A stretch of 64,000 nt of DNA from Scleroderma bovista (taxonomy: Eukaryota > Basidiomycota > Agaricomycetes > Boletales > Sclerodermataceae): positions 1 to 64,000 of the forward strand of contig JAYMGJ010000090.1 in the NCBI GenBank assembly GCA_037178675.1, read 5' to 3'. Under the pieces are notes generated by a model. It saw only the letters and a list, made by a program, of their open reading frames with translations, ran no database searches and was not told the origin of the DNA. Made by a program: the position numbers and the translations under genes. Positions 24,325 through 35,514 of the stretch are shown here, piece by piece; the stretch's first letter is position 1, and each line of letters begins with the position of its first letter.

Positions 24325-24440
24325 CCAAAGGAGAGTTAGAACTCCACTTGGATGTGGTTGCTGAGGTCATCAGCCCTGTGGATTCTTTTTGGGGTTTTTT
24401 GCACAGGTTTTCAGGTGGGATTATGTTTCTGAACTGGCTC
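24325..24440 (-). repeat. Right terminal inverted repeat of Harbinger 2
   Basis: Reverse complement of 19084-19199 with six CpG-type differences. TAA follows at 24441. Confidence 0.95.
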
Positions 24441-24474
24441 TAAGCGTCAGAATGGCTGGCCATTCTGATGCTTA
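24441..24474. repeat. 34-bp near-perfect palindrome abutting Harbinger 2
   Basis: TAAGCGTCAGAATGGC is followed directly by its near-complement TGGCCATTCTGATGCTTA. The palindrome begins with the TAA target duplication of Harbinger 2. Confidence 0.7.
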
Positions 24475-24588
24475 ACAGTCGGTTAGCATACACTATTCCC
24501 TAAATGGTGGGATGCTTACTTAGCCATTCCAATGCCTACTTGGTCACTTAGATCCAATCACCTGATTGAGTAGATAAAAGTATTCTGA

Positions 24589-26270
24589 TTAGGCATCACT
24601 AGTACTGGCTATGTACCTCAGCACAGAGCTAAGAGAGATCAACTTTTTTTGTAGCAATGAATAGTGTGTAGGATCGTTGTGCCGAACACCGTCAATGATA
24701 TCTAGGATAGAATCAAACACATTGCCCACATTCTTCTGAGAAAATTCAACAACGACGTATTGTCCAGTTTCATATTCTTTCAATGCTGAAAGAATCACTG
24801 TGCTGGCTAAGGAAAGCCACCCACAAAATAATTTGTCGTCAATTTGAAAGCCAGGCAGTTCACCTGGCTGAGCGCATAGAACGACAAGTAATAAGTCCAG
24901 CAATGTGTCGTGCCCAAAGCCATCCTGTCATAGTTTGTTAGTTCATGTGATCACTATTCCAAACGACTTACTTGGTTGTACAAAAAACCATAATTGTTCA
25001 GTAGTCCTGCAATCTTTTGTTGGTAATGATCAATAATTTCGGGCATATCTGATGACAATATTTGAGGTGTGGTGGGTTTCAGAGAGTAGGCCGATGGAAC
25101 TAGTGATTGTGCAGCAGTTTTGAACGACAAACAGATTGAGGTTGTACTTGAGACGATTGATGCAAGTGTTTTCTTATTGAAGATGTCATCAATTGATCGA
25201 TATGGAGAATCTATTCATGCTACAGATTAAAAGAAATATATATAAAATGCCGCATAGTTTACCTCTCAAAATGGTATCCATCGCACCATGTACTGAGTCT
25301 CGATTAAGATTGTCTAGTGCATCTTGAGAAAGAAATGAAGAGCGGGAAAAAAAAACACGATGAAAACGTGTCTTTGCCTCAGATATAATCTGGTCCTTTG
25401 TCACATCGTCAACCAGAAGGGATACCATGGTGGCTGTGGCTGTTTGGTCATCGGCTGGGAGTGCTTGGGAACTTGGTCCCACAGAGGTGTTTTGAGGAGT
25501 GGCCCGGGCTGTACTGGATCTACTAGATCTGAATGGACGCCAGTGGGATGGTCCTGTAATTTCCACGTCACTTACTCCCTGAGATGTTGTTAGAAGTTAG
25601 TAGGATGAGAATAAAAGTGGCGACTTGCCTGGATTACGCTGAGGCGCATCAGTTGACCATGGTCTTCCTCAGTCCAGCACATCAGCCCGAATGTGTGCAC
25701 ATTGCGAATAACACCAAGTTCTGGTGGGTAGGGAGTTGGACAGATATACTGTTGAGGCAGTTGGATCGTTGGATGGAGGCGAGAATATGAAGGGTTGATG
25801 GAGTGCGTTGGAGTGGCAGACGAACGAATGGTATCTGCCACAAAACTTCCGACATCGCTACCACCCACATAAGGTGGTTGGGACGTCAGGTAAAAGCTAG
25901 AATATGAATGGTCAATGGAATGTGCTGAAGTGGTGGACAAACGAGTGGTATCTGCTACAAAGCTTCTGACATCGTTACCGCCCACATGATCATATGCTTC
26001 AATGTTGTCCAAAAATGCCGAGTATTGATCATTATCTTCTACCAATGTGGGGTAGGCCATTTGGTGTGGATCTTGCATGAATTCGCTGGGAATGCCGAGC
26101 TGAGAGGCACTTGGGAGAAGACACGGATTCAAGTCACTGTTCCTTCCCAGCTTCCTGATATCCTATTTCATGATTAAACCATCAGAAAATATTTGGTACT
26201 GACTGAGTGCGAGCACACCTTTTGTGCTTGACTGTGCCTCACCGATGTCATCGTCGGACTCTGAGTACGA
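24589..26270 (-). CDS. Hypothetical multi-exon gene, possibly DUF6532-like
   Basis: Minus-strand coding segments separated by short introns: SYSESDDDIGEAQSS (about 26260), NPCLLPSASQLGIPSEFMQD (about 26130), HWRPFRSSRSSTARATPQN and VTKDQIISEAKTRFHRVFFS (about 25560-25260), and a C-terminus with FCGWLSLASTVILSALKEY and ETGQYVVVEFSQKNVGNVFD ending at 24589. The order, with a helical block before a late segment of the type EYxTGxYxxxxFS, is reminiscent of the basidiomycete DUF6532 domain. That is a family impression only. The repeated phrases GGNDVRSFVADTTR and GGSDVGSFVADTIR show an internal duplication of about 50 codons. No convincing start is visible. It may belong to the Plavaka2 element. 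Confidence 0.4.
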
Positions 26271-26465
26271 GACAGGGAAGGTCAGCGAAAGGGTGACGTT
26301 GGCATTTAACCCTCCAGCTTATCTGATTGGGCACCCCAGATAGGTCACAGAAGATTCAATTACACTTATAGGAGAGGTACATAATCAAACATGTGAATAC
26401 AAACATAGTCATGCATCGCCGTTATCTGTTTCAAAATCAGTACATGCACCAACCTCATGGTAAGA

Positions 26466-27434
26466 TCACATACTTGTCCAAATCACCATCGCAATGAAAA
26501 ATCCTGGGGTCACTAGTGGGGGGTTCCTCCGCATCGCTAGAATAGAGAATCCCCAGGGTTTCGGTCTGGGGTTCTTCCAGATCACTACTGCTGGACCTGT
26601 GTTCATCACCTGAATACTGGGTAGCAGGAGTAAGGGGTCGCGCGAGGTTCTCTGCGTCATAAATGCCAAAAGAAGTGGCAGTGTTCTCACTGCACTTGAA
26701 TTGCTTTCACAAGTGCTCAAGTGTTGAGCACTCATTCTCCAATATACGCTGTGAAGTCTCTCGATCATGTGGGTAGTAGTCCAAACCTTGGTCATTGCAC
26801 CAACTCCTCCAGTACTCCAGACTCTCGAGAGAAACATCGTTTTGCTCTTTGAGATACATCAAGGAATGAGCGTGAAAGTCCTGCCACCTTTGAAGTCTCT
26901 CAAGCTCCCATGTGACTGTAAGGATGTGGAGACGGGTCACTTCACAATCTGCAAATTGGGCCTTGAGAGCATCATGAACAAGTTCCTTTGGCATCTTTTG
27001 GATGACATCACCGAAGGTATCCTGACACCAAACGAGTTAATCAAGCAATTGCTTGCAATGAAAGTTCATCTATCTCACCTTGTGGGAATCAGGGTCTCTA
27101 TCTCTATGGGTAGTCGGAACATATACATCCACAAGGGCCCTTGGCGTATAGGCAGACTCCATAGATAAGATCCATTGAGGGATCAAATAGGGTGACGATT
27201 TGTTGCAATGGGATGCTTTAGTTGGCGAAACAGGGCTAGTAGAAGGACTGAACTTATTGCTCCTTTCATGATCAACTGAGAAAGAGTACAATTATTTGGA
27301 GGACTCATAGGTCTTAATTACTCACCTCCTCGCCTGCCAGTTGAATCCAGCAGATTCAACTGCTTAGCAGTCCTCCCAATTGGCAGAACTTGGGGTGGTT
27401 GCACATGTGGTGACATTGGTCTAACAGCTTGCAT
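26466..27434 (-). pseudogene. Hypothetical gene divergent from Plavaka2 transposase
   Basis: It starts at 27434 (MQAVRPMSPHVQPPQVLPIG), 111 bp from the start of the Plavaka2 transposase on the other strand. After introns it has PKELVHDALKAQFADCEVTR, an ILTVTWELERLQRWQDFH helical segment and an acidic tail. A TGA at 26707-26709 interrupts the frame, which stays open beyond it (KQFKCSENTATSFGIYDAEN to LDKYVILP at about 26466). Arg (CGA) would fit there. I do not recognise the family. Placement mirrors the accessory gene of Plavaka1. Confidence 0.45.
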
Positions 27435-27545
27435 AAGACCTACTGTCATTTAGATGAGGGGCAGAAAGTGGGTTGTGAGTGGCAGAGTTTGAAAGACTTG
27501 GAAGAATTTCCACCCCACCCTCCAACCTCTGTGTTATCATTCACA

Positions 27546-30472
27546 ATGGATACGGGACCACCACCCATAGATGATGGTTTTGAATTGGTGTCCTTGGATG
27601 ATGAAGAGTAAGTCTGTTGCTATCATAGTTGAAGAGGTTCAAGACTTTGCACCCAGCCACCCAGTCCAATGTCCGGTATGCACACAGATATTCCCCTCAA
27701 CTAACGCTGTTTGTGAGCACTTGCACAACGACCCCGGATGTAGTCAAAAATTCATACCTCCCCTGTCTGCATTTACTGCACCTGAAAGGTCCCCAGATAA
27801 GCTGCGCAGTGGCCGATTTCATCCCACATCAGGTTATATCTATCACTTATCCGACTCGAACACTTTCGAACAAATAAAACAAGAGGATCATTATTTTGCA
27901 AGAGAGAATAACCCGTATTTCCCCTTTATCAATAGGGATGAATGGGAATTGGCCAAATTCCTATATACTCATCTTACACAAGCCCAAATCAACGACTTCT
28001 TGAAGCTCCGCTGGGTAAGCACTTGTTTTTGTTGCATGTGTTGTTCAATAATGTTGGTAGGTTACTTCGAAATCACAGACCAGTTTTCATACAGCACAGG
28101 AACTATTATCGCTAATGGATGCAATACCCAAAGGACCGGCCTGGCATTGCATGAGGATCAAAGCTAAAGGCTATGTAACAAAGGAGCCTGTGTATCTTTT
28201 CTGGTGTGATGCTTTGGAGGTCACACGGGAGATTTTTGGAGACCCAGTATTTGCCCAACACATGGAGTATGATCCATATGAGGTTTTTGAAGGTGGTGAG
28301 TGTGAGTATGGAGAGTGGATGTCGGGCGACGAAGCGCATCGAATTCAGGTAAGTTGATGACCTATTTCACTTGACTGAACCTACACGTATACATAGGATC
28401 AACTACCAGAAAGCTCCACAATCGTCCCAATCGTCCTGGCATCTGACAAGGCGCCGGTCACCCGGATGACCGGCGATATCAAAATGCATCTGCTTTTTCT
28501 CACCATTGCAAACATCAACTCGAATGTCTGCATGAAGGCGATGTTGCATGCTTGGGCATGCATAGCATATACCCCAATGCCGGAATTTCTTACCAACCCT
28601 GAATTCCATTCAGTCCTGGAGGCATGTGTCTGGCATCGGTGTGTAGACATTGTTTGTGCTGGCCTCAAACTTGCCACATGCACTGGTATCTTCATGAGTG
28701 ATCCAAACAACCTCACTCGTTATTGCTTCATGCCACTCGTCGCCTACACCGCCAACCTTCCTGAACAACTCATGATCACTGGCGTCACAAAGTCTTCCTC
28801 TCCTGTTACTATTGCTGAAACAAACCAGTTTGGTGATGCAATCCCGTATGCACCATGTGACGGTGAGCTCACACTTCAGAAGCTACATGAGTTGTGTCAA
28901 TTGATTGATCCATGGAGACTTCAGGAGTTTCTAGCCAAGGCCAAGAAGCACCATCTCAATGGAGTCCAGCTTCCGTTCTGGCAGGACTGGTGGTTCTCCA
29001 ACCCATCTGTGTTTCTTATTGGGGAACTCCTACACTATGGACACAAGCTCTTCCATTCAAGTGGTGCAAGGAGTTACTTGGGCATGATGAAATTGATACT
29101 CGTTACCGTACCCAGCACAAACGAGTTGGCGTTTGCCACTTCAACGGAGTATCGCACGTCAACCAAATGATGGGTTGTGACCATTGTGATCTCCAACGTA
29201 CCATCGTCACGACTATCACTGGCCTTGCAGCACTGGACTTTGTCCGTGCTATCTGTGCTATTGTTGACTTGCTCTACTGGGCACAAGCACCAACTTTCAC
29301 CCACTCATCGATCCGTGCCATGGAGGAGTCATTGCAGGAATTCCATTTGTACAAGGGTGCTATTTTAAGGGCAGGTGTGCGGCGAGGAAAATCCAAGGAA
29401 ATTGCACATTTCCACATCCCCAAACTCGAGTTACTACAGTCATTCAGCTGTAGTATTCGTAATTCCAGCTCCCTCATTGCCTACACTGCAGATGTCAGTG
29501 AGCGTCTTCTCATTTCTCACTGCAAGGACCCATTTACGCATACTAATTGCCAAAGGAGTGGTTTCACACAACAAATTGTGCTACTCCTCAACCATGAGGA
29601 ATCCATTTGTCATTTCGATCTTTATTCTCTCATATGAGAGAGGGACGTTAGCCTTACAAACACATCATTGGCATCCAATGATCCTTGCTATGTTGACCTG
29701 ACAATAGACTGGGTTCGGCGTGTTGCCCCAGAAGAAGTCAATTGTTTCCATGGTCCAAGAAGTTTTCGTAATCACTTCCTCAAAGGCATCGTCTCCAAGG
29801 ATTCAACCACTGCATTCCATGTCACTGTGAAACCCAACTTCACGGATAAATCATCAAACCATTTGGCTATGACATACAACCTTCCTGACTTCCTGGCTCT
29901 CCTTCAGAATTTCATCAGTGCTATTCCTGGCGACCACTCCTGCCTCCATGGGCGTCTACTTAGAGGATGGACAAAGTTTTGATTGCAGTTGCAATTGCGC
30001 CTTCATCCGAGCAACCTCATGCCAAGCCAGCAAGTGCAGGCTTTTCCGCCCTCAACAGATCACCCTTATGGAAAATGTGATGCCATTTTGGTTCACTGTA
30101 CACCCCCATCGGGAATACCAAGTGAGTTCCAGCCATTCAATAGTAATTGTACTCATTCAATTTGTTCAGCTGCTCTTGTTGCTCAAGTTCGCGCCATATT
30201 TTCATTTTCGGCAAGAGGTTCAACACTCCCTGCCAATCTGTCTGACCCACTTCTATATGTTTACTGTCCACCCAGACGGCAGTAGATTGCGTGTGGGGGC
30301 GATCATCTCACTGTTGGACGTCATTCACACAGTCGAGTTGATCCCCAAGTATGGGGTGGCTGCCAACTGCAACATTACTTCAGAAACATGTCTTGAACTT
30401 TACAACAACTTCTACCTAAACAATTTTGCAGATAAAGAATGGTACCATACAATGTACCATGATTACCAGTAG
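27546..30472 (+). pseudogene. Plavaka2 transposase, decayed
   Basis: It starts MDTGPPPIDDGFELVSL at 27546. After an intron comes a C2H2-type finger (CPVCTQIFPSTNAVCEHLHN), then YFPFINRDEWELAKFLYTHL, GDIKMHLLFLTIANINSNVC, LPEQLMITGVTKSSSPVTIA, QFGDAIPYAPCDGELTLQKL, LNGVQLPFWQDWWFSNPSVF and VELIPKYGVAANCNITSETC. These are Plavaka transposase landmarks in order. Damage: a frameshift near 29055 (HKLF to FKWCKELLGHDEID), TGA at 29980-29982 before LQLQLRLHPSN where Arg fits, and another frame change near 30270. No terminal repeats were identified. Confidence 0.85.
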
Positions 30473-31010
30473 CACAGGAGTATACCGTTTTCATGCACAA
30501 CAGTATTATAATGTTGTTTCATTCAATGTTTGTATCGGGGCAAGTTGCCAATTCGATGAAATATCACGACTTTTTCCGAAAAATATGCAGTGGCGGTGCA
30601 TGGGGATGTCCACTACTCCCAAGATAAACTCCACCAATCAACGCCTGGGATCACTAGATCTGGAGCTATCGTAAGTTGCATGTAAGCCGCAAGTGTGAAG
30701 CGAACATACATGAGAAGTTGGGTAGTTTACTGATGTTCCCTTTACAGCTACCTGCAAAACATTAGACCGCTTGCTGCTACAGTGTTTTTCACTAAAACCC
30801 AGCACCTCTTGGCTGGACTCATTTTTGGTTGCTGGCCCTGTAGATTGAAATTTTGACAAGGAATATACCTCTAATTAGCGTAAATCTGCATTCTTTACAA
30901 AAGTACCCCTGATTATGTAATTGTTCACTTTTGGGGGGAAAAATCTGCAACATGGGGATATCACAACAAAATGCCCCGATTAACAAAATGTACAGGAGTC
31001 AGATGGCAAT
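30473..31010. other. Stretch without a supported gene
   Basis: AT-rich sequence between the Plavaka2 transposase and the Tc1-like transposase. It should hold an end of each element, but I could not define either. Confidence 0.4.
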
Positions 31011-32640
31011 ATGTCAGAGCAGAGCTCTGAGGAGTCGGAGAATGATATCATATACACAGGTGAAAAACGAAAGTGCCACGAGGACATTCTCATTGAGTTC
31101 GAAATTGAAGATACCCTAGATTATGCAGAGAAGTGTGCACGGAGGGCTGCAGCATCTGCACAGAGGTTCTGGGCTAATGTCATGAATGCCGTGAGTTATT
31201 TCTGGCTTGCCATGGCTCAAGATTGATTCATGACAGGATACTTTCTCTGGTCAGGGTAACCGACCAGTAAAACTTCCGAAAATTGCCATGCCCACATATA
31301 CTGGAACTGGGAGAACAAGAACCTACCTGCGGGAACAAGGTTTACGACAAGCCACACAAAATAACCATAAAATAACCTCATTCTTCACCCCGAGACTGAA
31401 ACAGACTGCAAGAGATGAAGAACACGGCACCAATGCCAACTGTGCAACCACCATTGAACATCCACCTCCTGAGGAGGCCAATTCCCATCAGCAGCACACC
31501 TTGGAACTTCAATCCAGTCCTAATTCCCAGCCCAGTAACACAGACTTCTTGTTAGCCATACCCGAATCCTATACACAAGAAAATACAACACCTGAACCTC
31601 CTGTGGGTGAAGCTGCAGCAGCCACTTTCTTGGATGTGATGGAGGATGATGGCAACACTGCAGAGTCAATTTCTGTCATTGAAAGCATCAAAAAACTTAT
31701 GGTTGACACCAAAAAATACAAATCATTTACATTGCTATTCCACCTAAGTTCTCTCAAGCAATTCATTGAACTCTGGGATAAGTATAAGCAGAATCCGAGG
31801 ATCAAAGCCCCAATGGTGAAGGCAAGCCATACCATTTCTGTCTCCATCGGAAAAGGTCCCTACTTTGCTTGCAAGATCTGCAAGCTGTACCGATATGTTG
31901 CTTGGTTTCAAACCTTACCTCCCCTCAGTACTGGGAGGCATCATGCACACCATCATTGCTGAATAATGAACGAGTTGCACAGGCTGTCTGCTGATATCTA
32001 ACAGTCCTTCGTGATGGTGAGGTGAGAAATTTATTTATTTTAGTGGGAATTTTTCTTACCTGAGCTTCACCAGATCACTCCACTGCTCCTGATGAACGAG
32101 GTCAACAATATTATCCTCCCCTCCTTGGGTCTAAATGCTGCAGGTCAAAAGATTTCAGGCGGAGCAGTTTGCAGATGGCTTGGGAAACTTGGATATGAGT
32201 TAAAGGAAAGCAAAAAGGGGATTTACATTGATGGCCATGAACGGGAGGATGTGGTTGCTTACTGCAAGGAATTTTTAGCAAAGTTTGGCGAGAACGAAAG
32301 GTATGTTCTTCGTTATCATGTGGACAATTTTACAATGAGATATTAGGCTATGGCGCATGTATACAGACGACACTCTGGAGCCTGTTGAGCCTCATCTTGG
32401 ACCTGGTGAAAAAATTCACATACCAGTCATGCATGATGAAAGCATTGTTCATGCAAATGAACTTCACCGTCGAGTGTATGTGCATGATGGCAAGATGCCA
32501 TTGCGCAAAAAAGGGCAAGGCTGTGTGGTCCATATTTCAGATTTTATTGTTGAACAAACTGGGCGACTCGCGCTGTCAGAAAGTCAGGCAAAAGCAAATG
32601 CTGGCTTACCCATGGGTCACCGACATCAGGAAAAACCATC
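31011..32640 (+). pseudogene. N-terminal half of a Tc1/mariner-like DDE transposase
   Basis: The start at 31011 gives MSEQSSEESENDIIYTGEKR. An intron (about 31193-31254) joins MNA to GNRPVKLPKIAMPTYTGTGR. Later blocks are MNEVNNIILPSLGLNAAGQK, CRWLGKLGYELKESKKGIYI, IPVMHDESIVHANE (first catalytic Asp) and GQGCVVHISDFIVEQTGRLA. It breaks off after SESQAKANAGLPMGHRHQE. A frame change near 31900-31980 leaves TLPPLSTGR out of frame with what follows. The continuation expected for this basidiomycete family (DA.EIIYPGKN.DG, FDQSSAH, HCELNPIEMYWG) is found at about 62343-63130, same strand. Confidence 0.8.
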
Positions 32641-32761
32641 TTGACTATTATAGCAATTATAGTTCTATATAGTCCTATAATAGCTGTTATACTTCCTAAA
32701 GATGTTATAGACAAGTCCCCCTTATATAGAGTCATATAGTTGTATCAAAAATCATTTGAGC
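32641..32761. repeat. AT-rich palindromic MITE-like sequence
   Basis: Repeated self-complementary motifs ACTATTATAGCAATTATAGT, CTATATAGTCCTATAATAGC and CTTATATAGAGTCATATAG. Related sequence (ATACTATAGCAGTTATAGTA) lies at about 61610-61640. Confidence 0.5.
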
Positions 32762-33358
32762 TCAAATATCTTTATATAGTACTCGGATCAGTGGGTTCCC
32801 TCTCCTCTGGTGTATGACATTATAGGTCAGTTTAATCACTACTGGTTGTTGGTAAAGCTTACCGTCATCTTCATGGTACTCTTTCCTACTTTCACTCTCA
32901 CTAATATCCTCATCTTTGTCGTCGTCTTCTAACCTCTTCCTGAACTCCTCCTCCTCTGGGTCTAGAAACGGTTTCTTTGCTGGCAGACCTGTGGATAAAG
33001 CACCTGAGTCATCTTCCTCATCAAATTCATCCTGCTCAGCAGTGTTCTCCTGATCAATCATTTCTCGGGTGCATTTTCTGGTTTCTGAATGATAAACTTG
33101 GGGATCAAATAGGCCTTATGCTAAAAGAAAGGACTCACCCTGCCGGTGAACTTCCTGGGGTGTGTTCTTTGAAGCCTTTTCTCTGCTTCGAAGCTTCTGG
33201 GTGAGAGCAGCCAGCTGGGCCCTCATCTCATCCTCGGAGGCTGAGGCGACTTCGCAAGCTTGAGAAGTCTTCTTTTTGCTCTTTTTCTGGTGGGTGAGAC
33301 GCTCAGCAGCCCTTTCAGTTGGGTGTGGGATGCGAGAAGATTTTCGGAGGGGACCCAT
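32762..33358 (-). pseudogene. N-terminal fragment of an unknown, basic then acidic protein
   Basis: It starts at 33358 with MGPLRKSSRIPHPTERAAER and a basic run (HQKKSKKKTSQ), then a helical segment DEMRAQLAALTQKLRSREKA. A second exon (about 33068-32850) is strongly acidic (EQDEFDEEDDSG, EEEEFRKRLEDDDKDEDISE). It appears cut off at the MITE-like sequence. I do not recognise the family. It lies just downstream of the dioxygenase-like pseudogene on the same strand. Confidence 0.45.
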
Positions 33359-33466
33359 GAAAGTAAAGGTAAAGAGCCAAAGTTGAAATTCAAGACCGTA
33401 ACGTGAGGAGTTGTGAACCAGATTCCAGGTTAGAGAAAAATGTAATTTATTACAAAAGATTTACTA

Positions 33467-34913
33467 TTAAGCATAGGTTTGCAAAGTTAAATTATCGGCC
33501 CACCCATTCCGATCCCTGACCCAACAGGCCATTTCTTTGTCTGTGTGCAGTACCAGTGATGCCCGCTCTCCAACATAATCTAGATTGAAATGAGTGATCT
33601 TCCAAGAAGGAAAGACAATGTCACTGCCTGATGGCAACTCCACCACCAAGCCTGGCTCCCACAAAACCAGTTCCCCCCCTGTGAAGGTCCCAACCGGGAT
33701 GACTTTGCACAAAATAAGGTCCTTTGAATCTCGATGTCCTCATGTTGCCACATTAATGTTGACTGTGATGCAACAAAAGGGGTAAGAAGGGATTATAGGA
33801 TGGTTGGGGAGAAGGCTGGCGATTTTTTCTAGCACAGTGTATTCTTTGGGTAACGAGAGAGCTAGCTTTGTAACACGTCAACTAGGATAATCATGATTCA
33901 AGTTTAACCTTACCATACGAGAAGAAAAATCCAGTGGATCTTTCAAAGCTATCTGAATATTGTTGTAGAGCCTTTGATGTATTCGCATATCTGTTGACGT
34001 ATAGGGAATTAATTGTGCGTGATTCGTTCGAGTGACATCCTCCCTCTCCAACAGCCTTGGTTGAATTGTTTTGGGTGCCTTGTCACCCTAAGTAATACCA
34101 GGGCTGGATCAGCTTTTGATTAAAGGTGAAGTGATGAACTTACTCGCGTAACATGTCTGTTATAATAAGCTAGGTGGATAGCTTCATACCCGACCTCACT
34201 CTCATTGGCACTGTCTTTTGGCATGAAAATGTTGTGCTCGAAGCACAACTTAAGTTGATCCAATAGCATTTCCTGCAAGTCTGCTGGCATGCTGTGTGAG
34301 ATACTTGCCAGCAGAGAGCCATCTGTACCCCGCATCTCCAATGTTGTGCTGGTTATAGGTCTTGAACCTTGTGTCAGATGTCACTTAAAAAAACTCACTT
34401 CTGTAGCAATGATGCAGGAATGCGAAGGAGTGAATTTGTTGACCTTCTGACCCCCTCAAGATAGTGAACTGCCAACTATGTGGAAGTCCTTAGTAGTGGG
34501 TGGTAACACTGTAATCTAGCACTTACTCTGTCCTGCAAGTCTTTCACACTGCTAACTTCAACAGCTGTGGCTGCCTTTGATCGCTGGAATTCTGTCCAGG
34601 CCTTGCGTTGACTGTGATTCGCGTCACCGTTGAACAATGTTGGATCCTTGCGGTTATCTGGATGCTATGGATCATACCCTGTACGGATAACGATGTGGTG
34701 GTGCCCTATGGGTGGTATGGCCCAATCTTGCATGTCGCCAGGAGGATTGCTAATGCTGTTCTCAGAATGATCTTCAGGAGGCAAGAGATGTTGCTCTATA
34801 AGGAGTGAAATTGGTGTAAGTAAAGGGATATGAGTTGTATCTGAATTCCAGACGTTTGTTGCACGGCTCACAAGCTGGAAATTACTGGGAACAGAAATCA
34901 GCAAAGGTGCCAT
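33467..34913 (-). pseudogene. 2OG-Fe(II) dioxygenase-like gene (TET/JBP or 2OG-FeII_Oxy_6 type)
   Basis: The start is MAPLLISVPSNFQLVSR at 34913, followed by four or five exons separated by short introns (HYLEGVRRSTNSLLRIPASL, DLQEMLLDQLKLCFEHN, YNNIQIALKDPLDFSSRM). The C-terminal part has the double-stranded beta-helix signature: HRD (metal-binding H-x-D), then VGTFTGGELVLWEPGLVVEL, then ITHFN with the distal metal His, and GERASLVLHT with the Arg expected to bind 2-oxoglutarate. This arrangement is shared by basidiomycete TET/JBP-like oxygenases, which oxidise 5-methylcytosine, and by PF20515 proteins; the sequence alone does not decide between them. TGA at 33741-33743, two codons before HRD, sits where Arg fits. 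Confidence 0.6.
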
Positions 34914-34937
34914 CCACTTTAATTTTTATACAACGTT

Positions 34938-35471
34938 GTGGTCTCACATCGACTCAAAAGGTACAACAAACTTGCTGTGAAACAAAGCCCTCCGCGACCC
35001 GTGTTGCAGTATAGTGAAGTGTTGTCATATGCAACTCTGGGTGATTTTGATCTACTTAAACACTCTCGGCATGATGTCCTAGCCAGGCCGTGGTCGAATA
35101 CCATGCACCGCCAGATGGCAGTTAAATACTTCAAGTTGCTCAGAGCACACAAAGAAATAAACTGGCTTAATGTTGAGGTTAGGCGGCTACAAGCTTGGAT
35201 AGACAACGAGACCGCAGAAATCAAGCAGATGATGGCAGCACTTTCTACACAAAGTCCCCTGCTTAGTGCTGAACTTTGGGCTTTATTTTATCGTCAACAA
35301 TGTGTCAATATTCAACATCAACTGCGGCTACAATGTATATATGATCTCGAGGGATATTCAGGAGTGCGGCTGGTCATAGAACATGAAAGGGGAGGGGAGG
35401 ATGAGGACGAGGAGGCTGAGGGAGACAAAGCACAGAGATTAGATGCCTGCATCAATGTAATGTCACACTAA
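34938..35471 (+). pseudogene. KDZ (Kyakuja-Dileera-Zisupton) transposase, C-terminal fragment
   Basis: A 177-codon open segment has the typical KDZ C-terminal pattern: VLSYATLGDFDLLKHSRHDV, AVKYFKLLRAHKEINWLNVE, VRRLQAWIDNETAEIKQMMA, then SAELWALFYRQQCVNIQHQL, and an acidic end. The catalytic part is missing. It starts 25 bp from the start codon of the dioxygenase-like gene on the other strand, and its stop lies 43 bp before an LTR copy. Confidence 0.75.
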
Positions 35472-35514
35472 TCAGTGGACTGTAATCTGTAGTCACTCTT
35501 GGTATAAGTCTCAT

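Larger units (their letters stand above)
19084..24440. mobile_element. PIF/Harbinger DNA transposon 2
   Basis: The 116-bp inverted repeats (19084-19199 and 24325-24440) begin GAGCCAGTTCGGAAACATAA. They are flanked by a perfect 3-bp duplication TAA (19081-19083 and 24441-24443). The arms differ at six bases, all at CpG-derived positions. The element has a transposase (plus) and a Myb/SANT-like gene (minus), tail to tail. It lies about 100 bp from Harbinger 1, and its ends resemble those of Harbinger 1 (GAGCYAGTTCGGAAAC), so the two are related families. Confidence 0.95.

Noticed and set aside
30638..30859. Minus-strand 73-codon frame downstream of Plavaka2
   Set aside because: No family motif, no splice context and no repeat elsewhere in the window.
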